47,940 nucleotides of DNA, taken from positions 1 to 47,940 of the forward strand of contig CAIRYQ010000082.1 of assembly GCA_903882875.1 (NCBI GenBank). Direction: 5' to 3'. Both the position numbers and the translations under genes were made by a program. Under the pieces are notes generated by a model that made no database searches, was not told the DNA's origin, and was given only the letters and a program-made list of their open reading frames with translations. Positions 15,258 through 24,314 of this stretch are shown here, in pieces. This DNA comes from an uncultured Spartobacteria bacterium (GTDB taxonomy: Bacteria > Verrucomicrobiota > Verrucomicrobiia > Chthoniobacterales > Chthoniobacteraceae). Position 1 is the stretch's first letter. The number at the start of each line of letters is the position of its first letter.

Positions 15258-17912
15258 ATGAAATCGGCCGCGATCCTTTTCCTCACCGTCACGACCGCCA
15301 TCGCCGCGCCTCACGAGACGCGCATGGACGAATCGCAGCGTGTCTTTTTCAAAAACTACTGCCTGAAGTGCCACGGCGCGGAAAAGCCGAAGGCCGATGT
15401 GCGCCTCGATGATCTGTCCTTCACCATCGCGGACATTCCGACTGCCGAGCGCTGGCAGAAGGTGCTGAATGCGCTGAACTCCGGCGACATGCCGCCCGAG
15501 GACGAAAAGCAGCCGCGAGCTGCAGAGAAAGCGAAATTCCTCCAGCATCTCTCCGGCACGATGGTCGCGGCGCGGAAGGCGCTCGGCGACACAGGTGGCG
15601 TCATCACGATGCGCCGCCTGAACAAGCGCGAATATGAAAACACGATCGAGGACCTCCTCGGCGTGAAGGTGGATGCGAAGGAGCTCCCGAACGACGGCAG
15701 CAGCGGCACCTTTGACACGTTTGGCAAATCGCTCTTCCTCTCGAGCGATCAGCTCGAGCAATACCTCACGCTCGCCCGCCGTGCGCTCGATCAGGTCATC
15801 GCGACGGGGCCGCGCCCGAAGACGCTGAAGGCGCACATCGAGGCGGAGGACGAGGCGAACCTCCGCATCACGCACATCATGCGGTTTTACCAGATGGGCG
15901 GCTACCGCGCATACAAGCAGTGGAAGGCATCGAATGGCCGGCCGACGACGGACTTCGGCATCGTGGATGAGTCGGAGATCAAATTCCGCCTCTACGTCTG
16001 GGAGCGGAACACGGCGCCGATGATTGATTATCTCACGCGGCCCGAGACGAAGACCGGCGCGCTGCTCACGATTCAGGACAGCAACCCGCAGGTGGGCCTC
16101 GCGATTCCCGATGAAATGCCGCCGGGCCGCTACCGCCTGCGCGCGCGCATCGGCGCGATGCCCAACACCGAGGCCTCGCGGCATTTCGTGGAGCTGGGCG
16201 TGCGCGGGAGATCAATGGAGGACGCGATGAATCTCATCGCGTGCCGGAAAGTGAATGCGCCGCAGAGCAAGCCGGAGGTGATGGAATTCGACATCACGCT
16301 GCCGCGCCTCACGGTGCCGCTCTCCGTGGAGATCGGCCCCGAGACGAAGAAGCAGCTCATTCTCGGCGAGCGCGTTTTCGCATTCCGCGAGCGCATGCCG
16401 AACAACCGCGAGCACGCCGCGCAACTAGCCAGAGTAGCCCACGAACAGACCGGCTTCGGCGTCGAGCCCGCGCTGTGGATTGACTGGGTGGAATGGGAGG
16501 GGCCGCTCTTCGATGCGTGGCCGACCGCCGCGCACTCGCGCATCTTTTTCAAAGGCGAGACCGCGGCCCGGGACGACGCGTATGCACGCGAGATTCTCGC
16601 GCGCTTCGCAGCGGCGGCATTCCGCGGCAAGGAGGTGAAGCCGAGCTACCTCGACAAGCTCGTCGCGCATTTCCGAGAAAAGCGCGACGAGGGCGAGAGC
16701 TTCGAGCAGGCGATGAAGGAGCCGCTCAGCATCGTCCTCGCGTCGCCGAGTTTTCTTTACCTCAATGAGATCGGCAGCGCGGCGGGCCGCGAGACGAAGG
16801 CTGCGGGTGATGTGAAGCCGGTGAGTTTCACCGCGCCGGGCGGCGATGCTCCGCCGTCCCGCTCGCGTGTGCCTTTGTCCGGCACCGAACTCGCCACGCG
16901 GCTTTCCTACTTCCTCTGGAGCGGGCCGCCGGACGACGGGCTGCTGTCGCTCGGAAAATCCGGCGAACTCACGCAACCCGCCGTGCTGCACGCGCAGACC
17001 CGGCGGTTGCTCGCATCGCCGAAGGCATGGCGCTTCATCACCGGCTTCACGCATCAGTGGCTCGGCATGGAGCGGCTGGATTTTTTCCAGTTCAATTCGC
17101 GTCTCTATCCCGGCTTCGACGACAGCGTGAAGCGGGCCGCGCGCGACGAGGTGCTGCACACAATGCACACCATCTTGACGGAGAACCATCCCGTCACATC
17201 GCTGCTCAAGGCGGACTTCGTCGTCATCAACGACCTGCTCGCCGACTACTACGGCCTAAAATCCGAGGGGCGTGATTTTCACAAAGTCCTGGTGCCGCCG
17301 GGAACGCCGCGCGGCGGACTGCTCGGCATGGCCGCCGTGCTCGCGATGGGTTCGGACGGCGAACGCTCGTCGCCGGTCGAGCGCGGTGCGTGGGTGCTGC
17401 GAAAACTCTTGCACGATCCGCCGCCGCCCGCGCCGCCGAATGTGCCGCAGCTCAGCAGGCATTCCGGCAAGCTCCTTTCCGCCCGCGAACTGCTCACCGC
17501 GCACATGGAGGAGCCGCAGTGCGCGCAGTGCCATCAGCGCATTGACCCCATCGGCTACGGGCTGGAGCACTTCAATGCCGCCGGCCTCTGGCGCGATGTC
17601 GAGGTCGCCGAAATCGCCAGCGGCTACAGCGTGCGCAAATCGAAGGAGCACCCGATCGATGCAAGCGGCACGCTCTCGGACGGGACAAAGTTCGACGGCT
17701 TCTTCCAGCTCCGCGACGCCATCGCCAAACGCGAAAAAGCCTTCGCGCTCGGGCTCATCGAAAACCTCGTGAGCTACGCCCTCGGCCGCCCATCGCAGTT
17801 GTCCGACGACGACCTCTGCGCCGACATCCTGCTCCAGGCCCGCAAGGACAAGCTCACGCTCCCAACGATCATCCACGCCCTCGTCGGCAGTCGCGAATTT
17901 CAGAGCAAGTGA
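15258..17912 (+). CDS. Secreted PSD/PSCyt cytochrome (DUF1587-1595-1592-1588-1585) 1
   Basis: The 884-residue exported protein has a signal peptide (1-17) and two c-type haem sites, CLKCH at 35-39 and CAQCH at 755-759. Domains in order are PSCyt1-like (about 20-100), DUF1587/PSD3 (about 118-172, MRRLNKREYENT), a beta-rich insert, DUF1595/PSD5 (about 435-500), DUF1592/PSD4 (about 540-660, LATRLSYFLWSGPPDD), DUF1588/PSCyt3 with the second haem site, and DUF1585/PSD2 (about 795-884). Such proteins abound in Planctomycetes and Verrucomicrobia and have no proven activity; two haem sites suggest electron transfer during oxidative attack on a substrate. It is paired with the DUF1552 gene upstream. 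It shares the GTFDTFGKSLFLS subtype signature with the cytochrome at 18734. Confidence 0.88.
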   Translation: MKSAAILFLTVTTAIAAPHETRMDESQRVFFKNYCLKCHGAEKPKADVRLDDLSFTIADIPTAERWQKVLNALNSGDMPPEDEKQPRAAEKAKFLQHLSGTMVAARKALGDTGGVITMRRLNKREYENTIEDLLGVKVDAKELPNDGSSGTFDTFGKSLFLSSDQLEQYLTLARRALDQVIATGPRPKTLKAHIEAEDEANLRITHIMRFYQMGGYRAYKQWKASNGRPTTDFGIVDESEIKFRLYVWERNTAPMIDYLTRPETKTGALLTIQDSNPQVGLAIPDEMPPGRYRLRARIGAMPNTEASRHFVELGVRGRSMEDAMNLIACRKVNAPQSKPEVMEFDITLPRLTVPLSVEIGPETKKQLILGERVFAFRERMPNNREHAAQLARVAHEQTGFGVEPALWIDWVEWEGPLFDAWPTAAHSRIFFKGETAARDDAYAREILARFAAAAFRGKEVKPSYLDKLVAHFREKRDEGESFEQAMKEPLSIVLASPSFLYLNEIGSAAGRETKAAGDVKPVSFTAPGGDAPPSRSRVPLSGTELATRLSYFLWSGPPDDGLLSLGKSGELTQPAVLHAQTRRLLASPKAWRFITGFTHQWLGMERLDFFQFNSRLYPGFDDSVKRAARDEVLHTMHTILTENHPVTSLLKADFVVINDLLADYYGLKSEGRDFHKVLVPPGTPRGGLLGMAAVLAMGSDGERSSPVERGAWVLRKLLHDPPPPAPPNVPQLSRHSGKLLSARELLTAHMEEPQCAQCHQRIDPIGYGLEHFNAAGLWRDVEVAEIASGYSVRKSKEHPIDASGTLSDGTKFDGFFQLRDAIAKREKAFALGLIENLVSYALGRPSQLSDDDLCADILLQARKDKLTLPTIIHALVGSREFQSK

Positions 17913-17944
17913 GAGACGCCGACACCGCAACGCATTTTACGATC

Positions 17945-18709
17945 ATGAAAAAAATTCTCCCATTCCTCAGCCTCACCATCGGCCTCCTGCTGACACCCAT
18001 CGCCGCCCGCGCACAGAGTAGCGCGAAAGGCACAGTCCTCATCAAAGAAGACTTCAGTGGCGGGGAGAAACGCGCCGAGCCGCAGAAGTGGAGCGGTGGC
18101 CCGAGTTGGACCGTCCCAGCGGAGTGGGAAATCCGCGACGGTGCCATCGCGTGCATTTACGACCCGAAGCAGCACCCCGGCAAAGGGCACGCCCCTGGGC
18201 TCGCCCCGAAGTTCAAGGCGCACAACGTCCGCGTCTCGTATCGCATCAAGTTCGAGGGCGAGGGCGCGACGATGAACATGATCATCAATGCTCCGCTGCG
18301 GCTGGACAGCGCCCTTTGGCACATCGGGGACGTGTGGACTCGGCTCAACAAGCCCGAGGCACGCGATGATGTCTCCATCGGCGAGCGCGACTTCACGCGC
18401 GACGTGAACCATCCTGCTTTGAAGGGCAGGACGCTCGACCCAGCGGCGCTGAAGAAACCCGAAGGCACTTTCGGCAGCGCGTATACCATCCCGGGACTGG
18501 CGGCTAGGGCCAAACTCGGCCTCGTCACCGGCAAGTGGTATCAATTCGTCTTCGAGAATGTCGGCACGAAGTGGACGCTGTGGGTGGACGGTAAGGAAAC
18601 GCTCTCACTCAATCTCAAGCGCTCTGACCTCGAAAAGGAATCCATCAACTTCATCGGTGTCGGCCCCTTCCTGCTCGATGACATCGTGATCGAGGAACTG
18701 CCCCGCTGA
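17945..18709 (+). CDS. Secreted LamG/concanavalin-like protein
   Basis: The 254-residue protein has a signal peptide (about 1-22, ending ARAQ) followed by a single beta-rich domain. The domain begins LIKEDFSG, contains WEIRDGAIAC and closes with FIGVGPFLLDDIVIEEL. This alternation, with GKWYQFVFE and WTLWVDGKET strands, is that of LamG/DUF1080-type jelly-roll domains that bind or act on carbohydrates. The ATG at 17945 is preferred to the upstream in-frame start because it places the signal peptide first. It lies between two cytochrome genes of the same subtype and probably belongs to their operon. No catalytic residue is evident; a substrate-binding accessory role is inferred. Confidence 0.6.
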   Translation: MKKILPFLSLTIGLLLTPIAARAQSSAKGTVLIKEDFSGGEKRAEPQKWSGGPSWTVPAEWEIRDGAIACIYDPKQHPGKGHAPGLAPKFKAHNVRVSYRIKFEGEGATMNMIINAPLRLDSALWHIGDVWTRLNKPEARDDVSIGERDFTRDVNHPALKGRTLDPAALKKPEGTFGSAYTIPGLAARAKLGLVTGKWYQFVFENVGTKWTLWVDGKETLSLNLKRSDLEKESINFIGVGPFLLDDIVIEELPR

Positions 18710-18733
18710 AATCACTCCACCGCGACCCCGACC

Positions 18734-21277
18734 ATGCACCATCGCTGGCACAGACTCCTGTTTCTTCTCACGTTCATCGGCACTGCGAGCCGAGCCGCCG
18801 ACACACCACAGGCGCGTATGGATGAGAAGCATCGCGCCTTTTTGCGGAGCTACTGCACCGAATGCCACAATGCGAACAAGCAGAAGGGCAAGGTGCGGCT
18901 GGATGATGTTTCATTCGCGCTCGACACGGTGCAGCGCGCCGACCTCTGGCAGCGGATGCTCAATCAAATCAACTCCGGCGAGATGCCGCCAGAGGATGCG
19001 AAGCAGCCGGACAAACTCGCCAAGACAGACTTCCTCGATACGCTCTCGCGCACGCTCGTGGTCGCGCGAAAGTCGCTCGGCGATGTGCGCGGGAAGATCA
19101 CCATGCGGCGGCTGAACCGGCGCGAATACAAAAACACGATCCGCGACTTGCTCGGCGTGGAGATGGACGTGCGCGACCTGCCGGCGGACGGTGGCGCGGG
19201 GACATTCGATACGGTGGGGGCGTCGCTTTTCATGTCGTCGGATCAGTTCGAGCAATACCTCGCCATCGGTCGCAGGGCGCTGGACGAATCATTCGCGCAG
19301 GCGCAGGTGCAGACGCAGAAGAAGCGATTCGAGCCGGAGACGATCGTGCCGGGCATGAAGCGCGCGCTGGAGCGGATGAACGATGACCACCGCCGATTCA
19401 CCGAATGGAAGGCGGCTGGCGGCAAGCCGGAGGATCTCCCGAAGTTCGGCTTCCGGGGCGATGCGACCGCGGCGGGATTCAGCGACTCGATCTGGCAGGG
19501 AAATCACGAGTGGTATGAGCGCTACCTCGCGCGGCCCGAACTGCAAAACGGACTGCTGCTCGAAAACACGATGAACGAGACGATGCAGATCGCGATGGAT
19601 CTGCCGAAGGATTTGCCGACCGGCGATTACGTCTTTCGTGTCAACGTCGGACTGATGCCGGACATGCCGACGAAGCGCGCGTTTCTCTCGTTTCTCCAGG
19701 CCAGCCCGCTCGACAAGGCGGACACCACTTTCCTGGCGAGCCGGCACATCACCGCGCCGCTCGCGAAGCCGCAGGTCATCGAGCTTCCGTTCAGCATTGT
19801 GCCGGATGGTCCGCGCAAATTCATCTTCATGGAGAAGCGCTCGCTCTATACGCACGGCTTCAGCCTCGCTGGCTTTACAAAGACCATCTTGAAGGATCCG
19901 AAGGACCGCGACCCCGTGCTGTGGATTGACTGGGTGGAATGGGAAGGCCCACTGAACAAGGGCGGCGCGAGTTCGCCGGTCGCGTCACTGCTTCCGGCAG
20001 CGAATGGCGCGAAGGATCGCAACCAGGCCCGCGCGCTCATCGAGAAATTCGCCACGCGCGCCTTTCGCGGCAATCCGCCTGAGCCTGAGTTTGTGTATCG
20101 CCTCGTGAAGCTCTTCGAGGCGCGCATCAAGGCGGGTGAAAAATTCGATGAAGCCATCAAGACGCCGCTCAGTGTCGTGCTCGCGGCACCAGCGTTCCTT
20201 TATCTCCAGGAGCCGGCCACGGATGGCAAGCCGCGCCTGCTCACCGACCTCGAACTCGCCACGCGGCTCTCGTATTTCCTGTGGAGCGCGCCGCCGGATG
20301 ACACGCTGCTCGGGCTCGCCCGCAGCGGTGAATTGAAAAAGCCCGCCGTGCTCGCGCAGCAGGTGGACAGGATGATCGCGAGCGAAAAATCGTCCGCGTT
20401 TGTGAGCGGCTTCCTGCACCAGTGGTTGACCATGGAGCGGCTGGATTTTTTCCAGTTCAACACGCAGAACGTTGCCGACTTCGAGACGAGCGTGAAGGCG
20501 GCTGCGCGGCAGGAGGTGTATGAGACCTTCGCGCATCTGCTGCGCAGCGGTGACAGCCTGGGCAGACTTTTGAAGAGCGATTTCGTGGTCATCAATGGAC
20601 TCCTCGCCAGCTACTACGGCATCGAGGGCGTGAGCGGCGACGCCTTCCGCAAAGTGAAAGTGCCAGCCGGTTCACCGCGCGGTGGCTTGCTCGGCATGGC
20701 CGCGATTCACGCGATGGGCAGCAACGGCGAACGCAGCAGCCCCGTCGAGCGCGGCGCGTGGGTGCTGCGCAAGCTCATCAATGAACCGCCGCCACCCGCG
20801 CCGCCGAATGTGCCGCAGCTCACGCGCCTCGAAGCAAAGGCGCTCACCACGCGCGAACGCCTCGCCGCACACCAGGAGGAGCCGCAGTGCGCGCAGTGCC
20901 ACCGCAAGATCGATCCCATCGGCTTCGGCCTCGAAAATTTCGACGCCGCCGGTCAATGGCGCACCGGGGATTCCTATTGGAAGCGCGGCGTGCCCGGCAT
21001 GAGGGAAAAGAAATGGGACATCGATCCCAGCGGCGCATTTTTCAACGGCCCGACTTTCAAGGACTACTTCGAGCTGCGCGACCGCATTGCCGCGCGACCG
21101 GAGAAATTCGCACGCGGCTTCACCGAGGCACTTATCGAGTATGCGCTGGGGCGTCCGTATGGCTTCAGCGACGAACCGCTCGCGGAATGGATCGTCGGTC
21201 AGGCGAAAGGCAGCGGCTACAATGTCCGCACGTTCGTCCAGGCGCTCGTGGCCAGCCAGCATTTCAAAGCCAAGTAA
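18734..21277 (+). CDS. Secreted PSD/PSCyt cytochrome 2
   Basis: The 847-residue paralogue of the cytochrome at 15258 has a signal peptide (about 1-21), haem sites CTECH at 41-45 and CAQCH at 719-723, DUF1587 from about 124 (MRRLNRREYKNT), DUF1595 near 430-495, DUF1592 from about 503, and DUF1585 at the end. It carries the same subtype markers (GTFDTVGASLFMS; ERSSPVERGAWVLRK). It is followed by a DUF1552 gene of the matching subtype, the reverse of the order in the first pair. The middle insert (residues about 190-400) diverges most and may determine substrate choice. Role in electron transfer is inferred from the haem sites only. Confidence 0.88.
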   Translation: MHHRWHRLLFLLTFIGTASRAADTPQARMDEKHRAFLRSYCTECHNANKQKGKVRLDDVSFALDTVQRADLWQRMLNQINSGEMPPEDAKQPDKLAKTDFLDTLSRTLVVARKSLGDVRGKITMRRLNRREYKNTIRDLLGVEMDVRDLPADGGAGTFDTVGASLFMSSDQFEQYLAIGRRALDESFAQAQVQTQKKRFEPETIVPGMKRALERMNDDHRRFTEWKAAGGKPEDLPKFGFRGDATAAGFSDSIWQGNHEWYERYLARPELQNGLLLENTMNETMQIAMDLPKDLPTGDYVFRVNVGLMPDMPTKRAFLSFLQASPLDKADTTFLASRHITAPLAKPQVIELPFSIVPDGPRKFIFMEKRSLYTHGFSLAGFTKTILKDPKDRDPVLWIDWVEWEGPLNKGGASSPVASLLPAANGAKDRNQARALIEKFATRAFRGNPPEPEFVYRLVKLFEARIKAGEKFDEAIKTPLSVVLAAPAFLYLQEPATDGKPRLLTDLELATRLSYFLWSAPPDDTLLGLARSGELKKPAVLAQQVDRMIASEKSSAFVSGFLHQWLTMERLDFFQFNTQNVADFETSVKAAARQEVYETFAHLLRSGDSLGRLLKSDFVVINGLLASYYGIEGVSGDAFRKVKVPAGSPRGGLLGMAAIHAMGSNGERSSPVERGAWVLRKLINEPPPPAPPNVPQLTRLEAKALTTRERLAAHQEEPQCAQCHRKIDPIGFGLENFDAAGQWRTGDSYWKRGVPGMREKKWDIDPSGAFFNGPTFKDYFELRDRIAARPEKFARGFTEALIEYALGRPYGFSDEPLAEWIVGQAKGSGYNVRTFVQALVASQHFKAK

Positions 21278-21337
21278 CCGCGCACCGTCATCTCCATCGT
21301 CTCACGAATCAGCAACCGCCCCAAACCAATCGCCACC

Positions 21338-22618
21338 ATGAACACGCCACTCACCCGCCGCCACTTCCTCCGCAGCGCCAGCGCCGTCCTCGCACTGCCA
21401 GCGCTCGAATCGCTCGACTTCCGCGCCTTTGCCGCGACGAAGCCGGCCACTCCGCCGAAGCGCATGATCTTCCTCAATTTCGGCTGGGGTGTGACGAATG
21501 AAACGTGGTTCCCCAATGTGAAGAAGACGGGCGCGGATTGGGAATTGCCACCGGGGCTCGCGCCGCTCGCGCGGCACAAGAAGGACATCACCGTGGTGCA
21601 GGGGTGCTCGAACAAGTTCGCTGACATGCCGCACTGGGGCAGCACCTTCTGGCTCACCGGGGCGAATCGCTTCGGGGAGCCGGGGCAGAGTTTTCATAAC
21701 AGCATCAGCGCGGACCAGGTCGCCGCGGCACACCTCGGAGGGGACACGCGGCACACTTCGCTCCAGCTCAATGCGCCGAACGCGGACGACGGCCACGGAC
21801 CCGGGCTTTCGCTCGCGTGGGATCAGCGCGGCAAGCCGATGGCGGGACTCGAAAATCCCGTGCTCGTCTTTCATCGCCTCTTCTCGGATGAGACGATGCC
21901 GCTCGCGCAGCGTCAGGCCATGCTCGCGGAAAAGCGCAGCATCCTCGACGCGGTGACAGTGAATGCGAAGCGCGTGCAGCGCGGCCTCACGAAGACCGAC
22001 ACCGACAAGCTCGATGAATATTTTCAAAGCATCCGCGACATCGAGGTGCGGCTCGGCAAGGACGAACGGTGGCTCACCGTGCCGAAGGTCAAACCGCCCA
22101 TCGCCGAGCCAAAGCCCGGCCTCGCGGGGCGCGAGGAAATCAAGCTGATGTATGACCTCATCGCCGCCGCGTTGCAGACGGACACCACACGCGTCATCAC
22201 ATATCGCCAGCCCGTCTCCACGCTGCTCCGGAGCCTCGAACTGAAATTCGCGGCGCACGACATCAGCCACTACGGGCCGGGCGAGCGCATGGAGGCATCG
22301 CAGAAACGCGACGCGGCGCAGAGCGAATTGCTCGCCGGATTGATCGACAAATTGAAAGCCATTAGGGAGTCCGATGGCCGCAGCCTGTTCGACCACACCG
22401 CCCTCGCCTACGGCAGCAACATCCGCACGATCCACTACCTCGACAACTGCCCCACCGTTCTGACCGGCGGCGGGGCGGGCATCAAGCGCGGCCAGCACCT
22501 CGTGCTTTCGAAGGACACGCCGCTCGCGAACGTGTGGCTCACGATGCTGCGCGGCATTGGCGTCAATACCGAGCGTCACGGCGACAGCTCGGGCTTGGTG
22601 AAGGAGTTGATCGCATAG
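21338..22618 (+). CDS. Tat-exported DUF1552 (HXXSHH-type) protein 2
   Basis: The 426-residue protein has a twin-arginine signal (TRRHFLR at 6-12). It is close to DUF1552 protein 1: both share PPKRMIFL and FGWGVT near the N-terminus, HWGSTFWLTGANR and an H-x-x-S-H-Y motif (HDISHY at 307-312). It sits 60 bases after its presumed cytochrome partner and is the last gene of cassette A before the next sigma factor. Function is unknown. Confidence 0.85.
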   Translation: MNTPLTRRHFLRSASAVLALPALESLDFRAFAATKPATPPKRMIFLNFGWGVTNETWFPNVKKTGADWELPPGLAPLARHKKDITVVQGCSNKFADMPHWGSTFWLTGANRFGEPGQSFHNSISADQVAAAHLGGDTRHTSLQLNAPNADDGHGPGLSLAWDQRGKPMAGLENPVLVFHRLFSDETMPLAQRQAMLAEKRSILDAVTVNAKRVQRGLTKTDTDKLDEYFQSIRDIEVRLGKDERWLTVPKVKPPIAEPKPGLAGREEIKLMYDLIAAALQTDTTRVITYRQPVSTLLRSLELKFAAHDISHYGPGERMEASQKRDAAQSELLAGLIDKLKAIRESDGRSLFDHTALAYGSNIRTIHYLDNCPTVLTGGGAGIKRGQHLVLSKDTPLANVWLTMLRGIGVNTERHGDSSGLVKELIA

Positions 22619-22681
22619 TCGTCAGCCCCGAAACGAGTGGGCTGGCGTGGGGCGCGCTGCTTACTTTTTTTACAAAAGATC

Positions 22682-22708
22682 GTAACGCTCGTGCAGTCGC
22701 GGGTGTAG
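22682..22708 (+). promoter_or_regulatory. Candidate ECF promoter of cassette B
   Basis: GTAAC (22682-22686) lies 33 bases before the GTG start of the sigma gene, and TGTAG (22704-22708) follows after 17 bases. GTAAC is a typical ECF -35 core (the AAC motif). The same box precedes the sigma genes of cassettes C and D, which suggests self-activation. Confidence 0.45.
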
Positions 22709-22714
22709 TCCGGT

Positions 22715-23242
22715 GTGAGTTCCCCTTTTCCAGACCATGACTGGTTCATTGAGCAGGTCCGCCGCGAGCAGGCGGGGCTGCGGGTGTTTGTGCGCAGCCT
22801 GGGGCTGCGGGCCGAAGCGGCGGATGATGTGGCGCAGGAGGCGTTCGTCGTGGCGTTTGAGAAGCTGCAGACCTTTGAGCGTGGCACGAATTTCGGCGCG
22901 TGGGTCCGGACCATTGCGCGGTTTCTCGTCGGCAAGGAACTGCGGCGGGAAGATCGCCGCCAGCGCGTGCTCGCAGAGCATGTCGCGGAGATTTTGGCCG
23001 GCGATGAGGTGCCTGTCCCCGACGATGCAGCGGCAAAGGCTGAGGCGCTGAAGCGCTGTCTGGCGGAGTTGCCCGAGCGTGGGCGGCGGCTGGTGCAGCA
23101 GCGCTACTTTGAAGATATCGCTCCCGCCGTGATCGCCAGCCACGAGGGACGCACGGCGAATGAAATCCGCCAGGCGCTCTTCCGCCTGCGCACCGCACTT
23201 CACGACTGCATCACCCGCCGCCTGGCGGAACAACCTGCCTGA
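22715..23242 (+). CDS. ECF RNA polymerase sigma factor, cassette B
   Basis: The 175-residue protein has sigma region 2 (about 15-80: AADDVAQEAFVVAFEKL and FGAWVRTIARFLVGKEL) and region 4 (about 115-165) with the helix-turn-helix around AVIASHEGRTANEIRQALFRLR. The GTG at 22715 is used because the nearby ATG at 22737 is in another frame. A membrane anti-sigma-like gene starts five bases after the stop. In its region 2 it resembles the cassette D sigma factor more than those of A and C. It probably controls the fucosidase genes that follow. Confidence 0.85.
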   Translation: MSSPFPDHDWFIEQVRREQAGLRVFVRSLGLRAEAADDVAQEAFVVAFEKLQTFERGTNFGAWVRTIARFLVGKELRREDRRQRVLAEHVAEILAGDEVPVPDDAAAKAEALKRCLAELPERGRRLVQQRYFEDIAPAVIASHEGRTANEIRQALFRLRTALHDCITRRLAEQPA

Positions 23243-23247
23243 AATCC

Positions 23248-24297
23248 ATGAACACGAATCCCACACCCGATGAACTGCAAGCGGCCCTGACGCGCCTGAT
23301 CGAAGGTGAGGCCGAGCCGCACGATGACGCGCTCGTGGCGGAGATGCTGCGTGCCCATCCCGAGCTGCGCGGGCAACTCCGTCAGCAGCTCCAACTCGAT
23401 GCACTTCTTCGGTTGGAGGCAGAGCCGACGGCGGACGCGTTCGTCGAATCCGTGGCTGCCCGCACGCAGCCGCCCGCGGATGATGAGGCGGCCTTTCTTC
23501 GACGCGTGACGGCAGCGTTGCCGACGGCATCGAGTGACGCCGTGAAGAAGCGTTCTTTTCGCGGGAACTGGCTCTCCTGGCGTCCGCTCACTGCTGCCAT
23601 AGCGGGGATTGTGCTAGGGATGTTCTGCACGTCCATGGTGTTCGCGTATGTGGGGCCTTCGCTGGGGAAGGTGCTCACGCTGTTGCAGGACAGCTTTGAG
23701 AGCGGCCCTGCGCCACAGGTCACGGGGATGCCGAGGGAGATTGGAAAATGGAGCGGCGATTTCACGGAGATCGTCAGCGAGCAGCAGGGCGTGAAGCCGG
23801 CGAACGGGAAGAAGATGCTGCGCTTCCTGCGGGCAGACTATGAGGGCAAGGTGAAGCCGGAAAGCAGCTACATCAGCGATGTGTATCGGCTGGTGGATGT
23901 GCGGGCTTATCGCCGCGAGTTTGGCGATGGCGGAGCGGTGGCGCAGTTGTCGGCGGTGTTTGATGCCATTGCGTTTCCAGCAGGTGAAAGCTTCGAGTGT
24001 TCGGTCTGGCTTCATGCACTGGATGCGGAAACAGCATTGGCTCTGCGGGGGAAACAGAACGCCAATATCGCCAGGGAGTCGCTCGCGATGGCGTGCAGCA
24101 ACCGCGCGCGCTTGGATCGCGATCCGAAGACGTGGCAGCCTGTGAGTGCGGAACTGAGGCTGCCGGCCAACACGGACTTTCTACTGCTGCATCTTGCCGT
24201 AGCGCATTCGACCGCATCCCAGCGCCGCGTCACCTTTGACGGGCACTATCTGGATGACGTGCGGCTCACGCTGGGCCGCCGCGCACCGCTGCCTTGA
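23248..24297 (+). CDS. Membrane anti-sigma-like sensor with carbohydrate-binding-type ectodomain, cassette B
   Basis: The 349-residue single-pass protein has a cytoplasmic helical domain (1-105), a transmembrane helix (about 114-134) with the shared WRPLTAA...G.FC core (cysteine 127) and an exported domain. The ectodomain has a DSFESG stretch, WSGD (W168) and a terminal tryptophan-led strand, LP turn and YLDDVRLTL. The cytoplasmic part is longer than in the other three copies by some 20-35 residues. After the membrane helix it reads FAYVGP, matching cassette D rather than A or C. It presumably restrains the adjacent sigma factor and senses an extracellular ligand; the ligand is likely glycan, judging from the fold pattern and the fucosidases downstream. 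Confidence 0.65.
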   Translation: MNTNPTPDELQAALTRLIEGEAEPHDDALVAEMLRAHPELRGQLRQQLQLDALLRLEAEPTADAFVESVAARTQPPADDEAAFLRRVTAALPTASSDAVKKRSFRGNWLSWRPLTAAIAGIVLGMFCTSMVFAYVGPSLGKVLTLLQDSFESGPAPQVTGMPREIGKWSGDFTEIVSEQQGVKPANGKKMLRFLRADYEGKVKPESSYISDVYRLVDVRAYRREFGDGGAVAQLSAVFDAIAFPAGESFECSVWLHALDAETALALRGKQNANIARESLAMACSNRARLDRDPKTWQPVSAELRLPANTDFLLLHLAVAHSTASQRRVTFDGHYLDDVRLTLGRRAPLP

Positions 24298-24314
24298 AGC
24301 GCCTCCATTTTCCC

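Noticed and set aside
21302-22579. Minus-strand open frame of 425 codons
   Set aside because: It mirrors the DUF1552 gene at 21338; similar antisense frames exist opposite the other DUF1552 genes, so it reflects codon bias.
22623-22671. Hairpin CAGCCC/GGGCTG followed by a T-run before cassette B
   Set aside because: The T-run begins 20 bases after the stem, too far for an intrinsic terminator, and the stem is only six base pairs.
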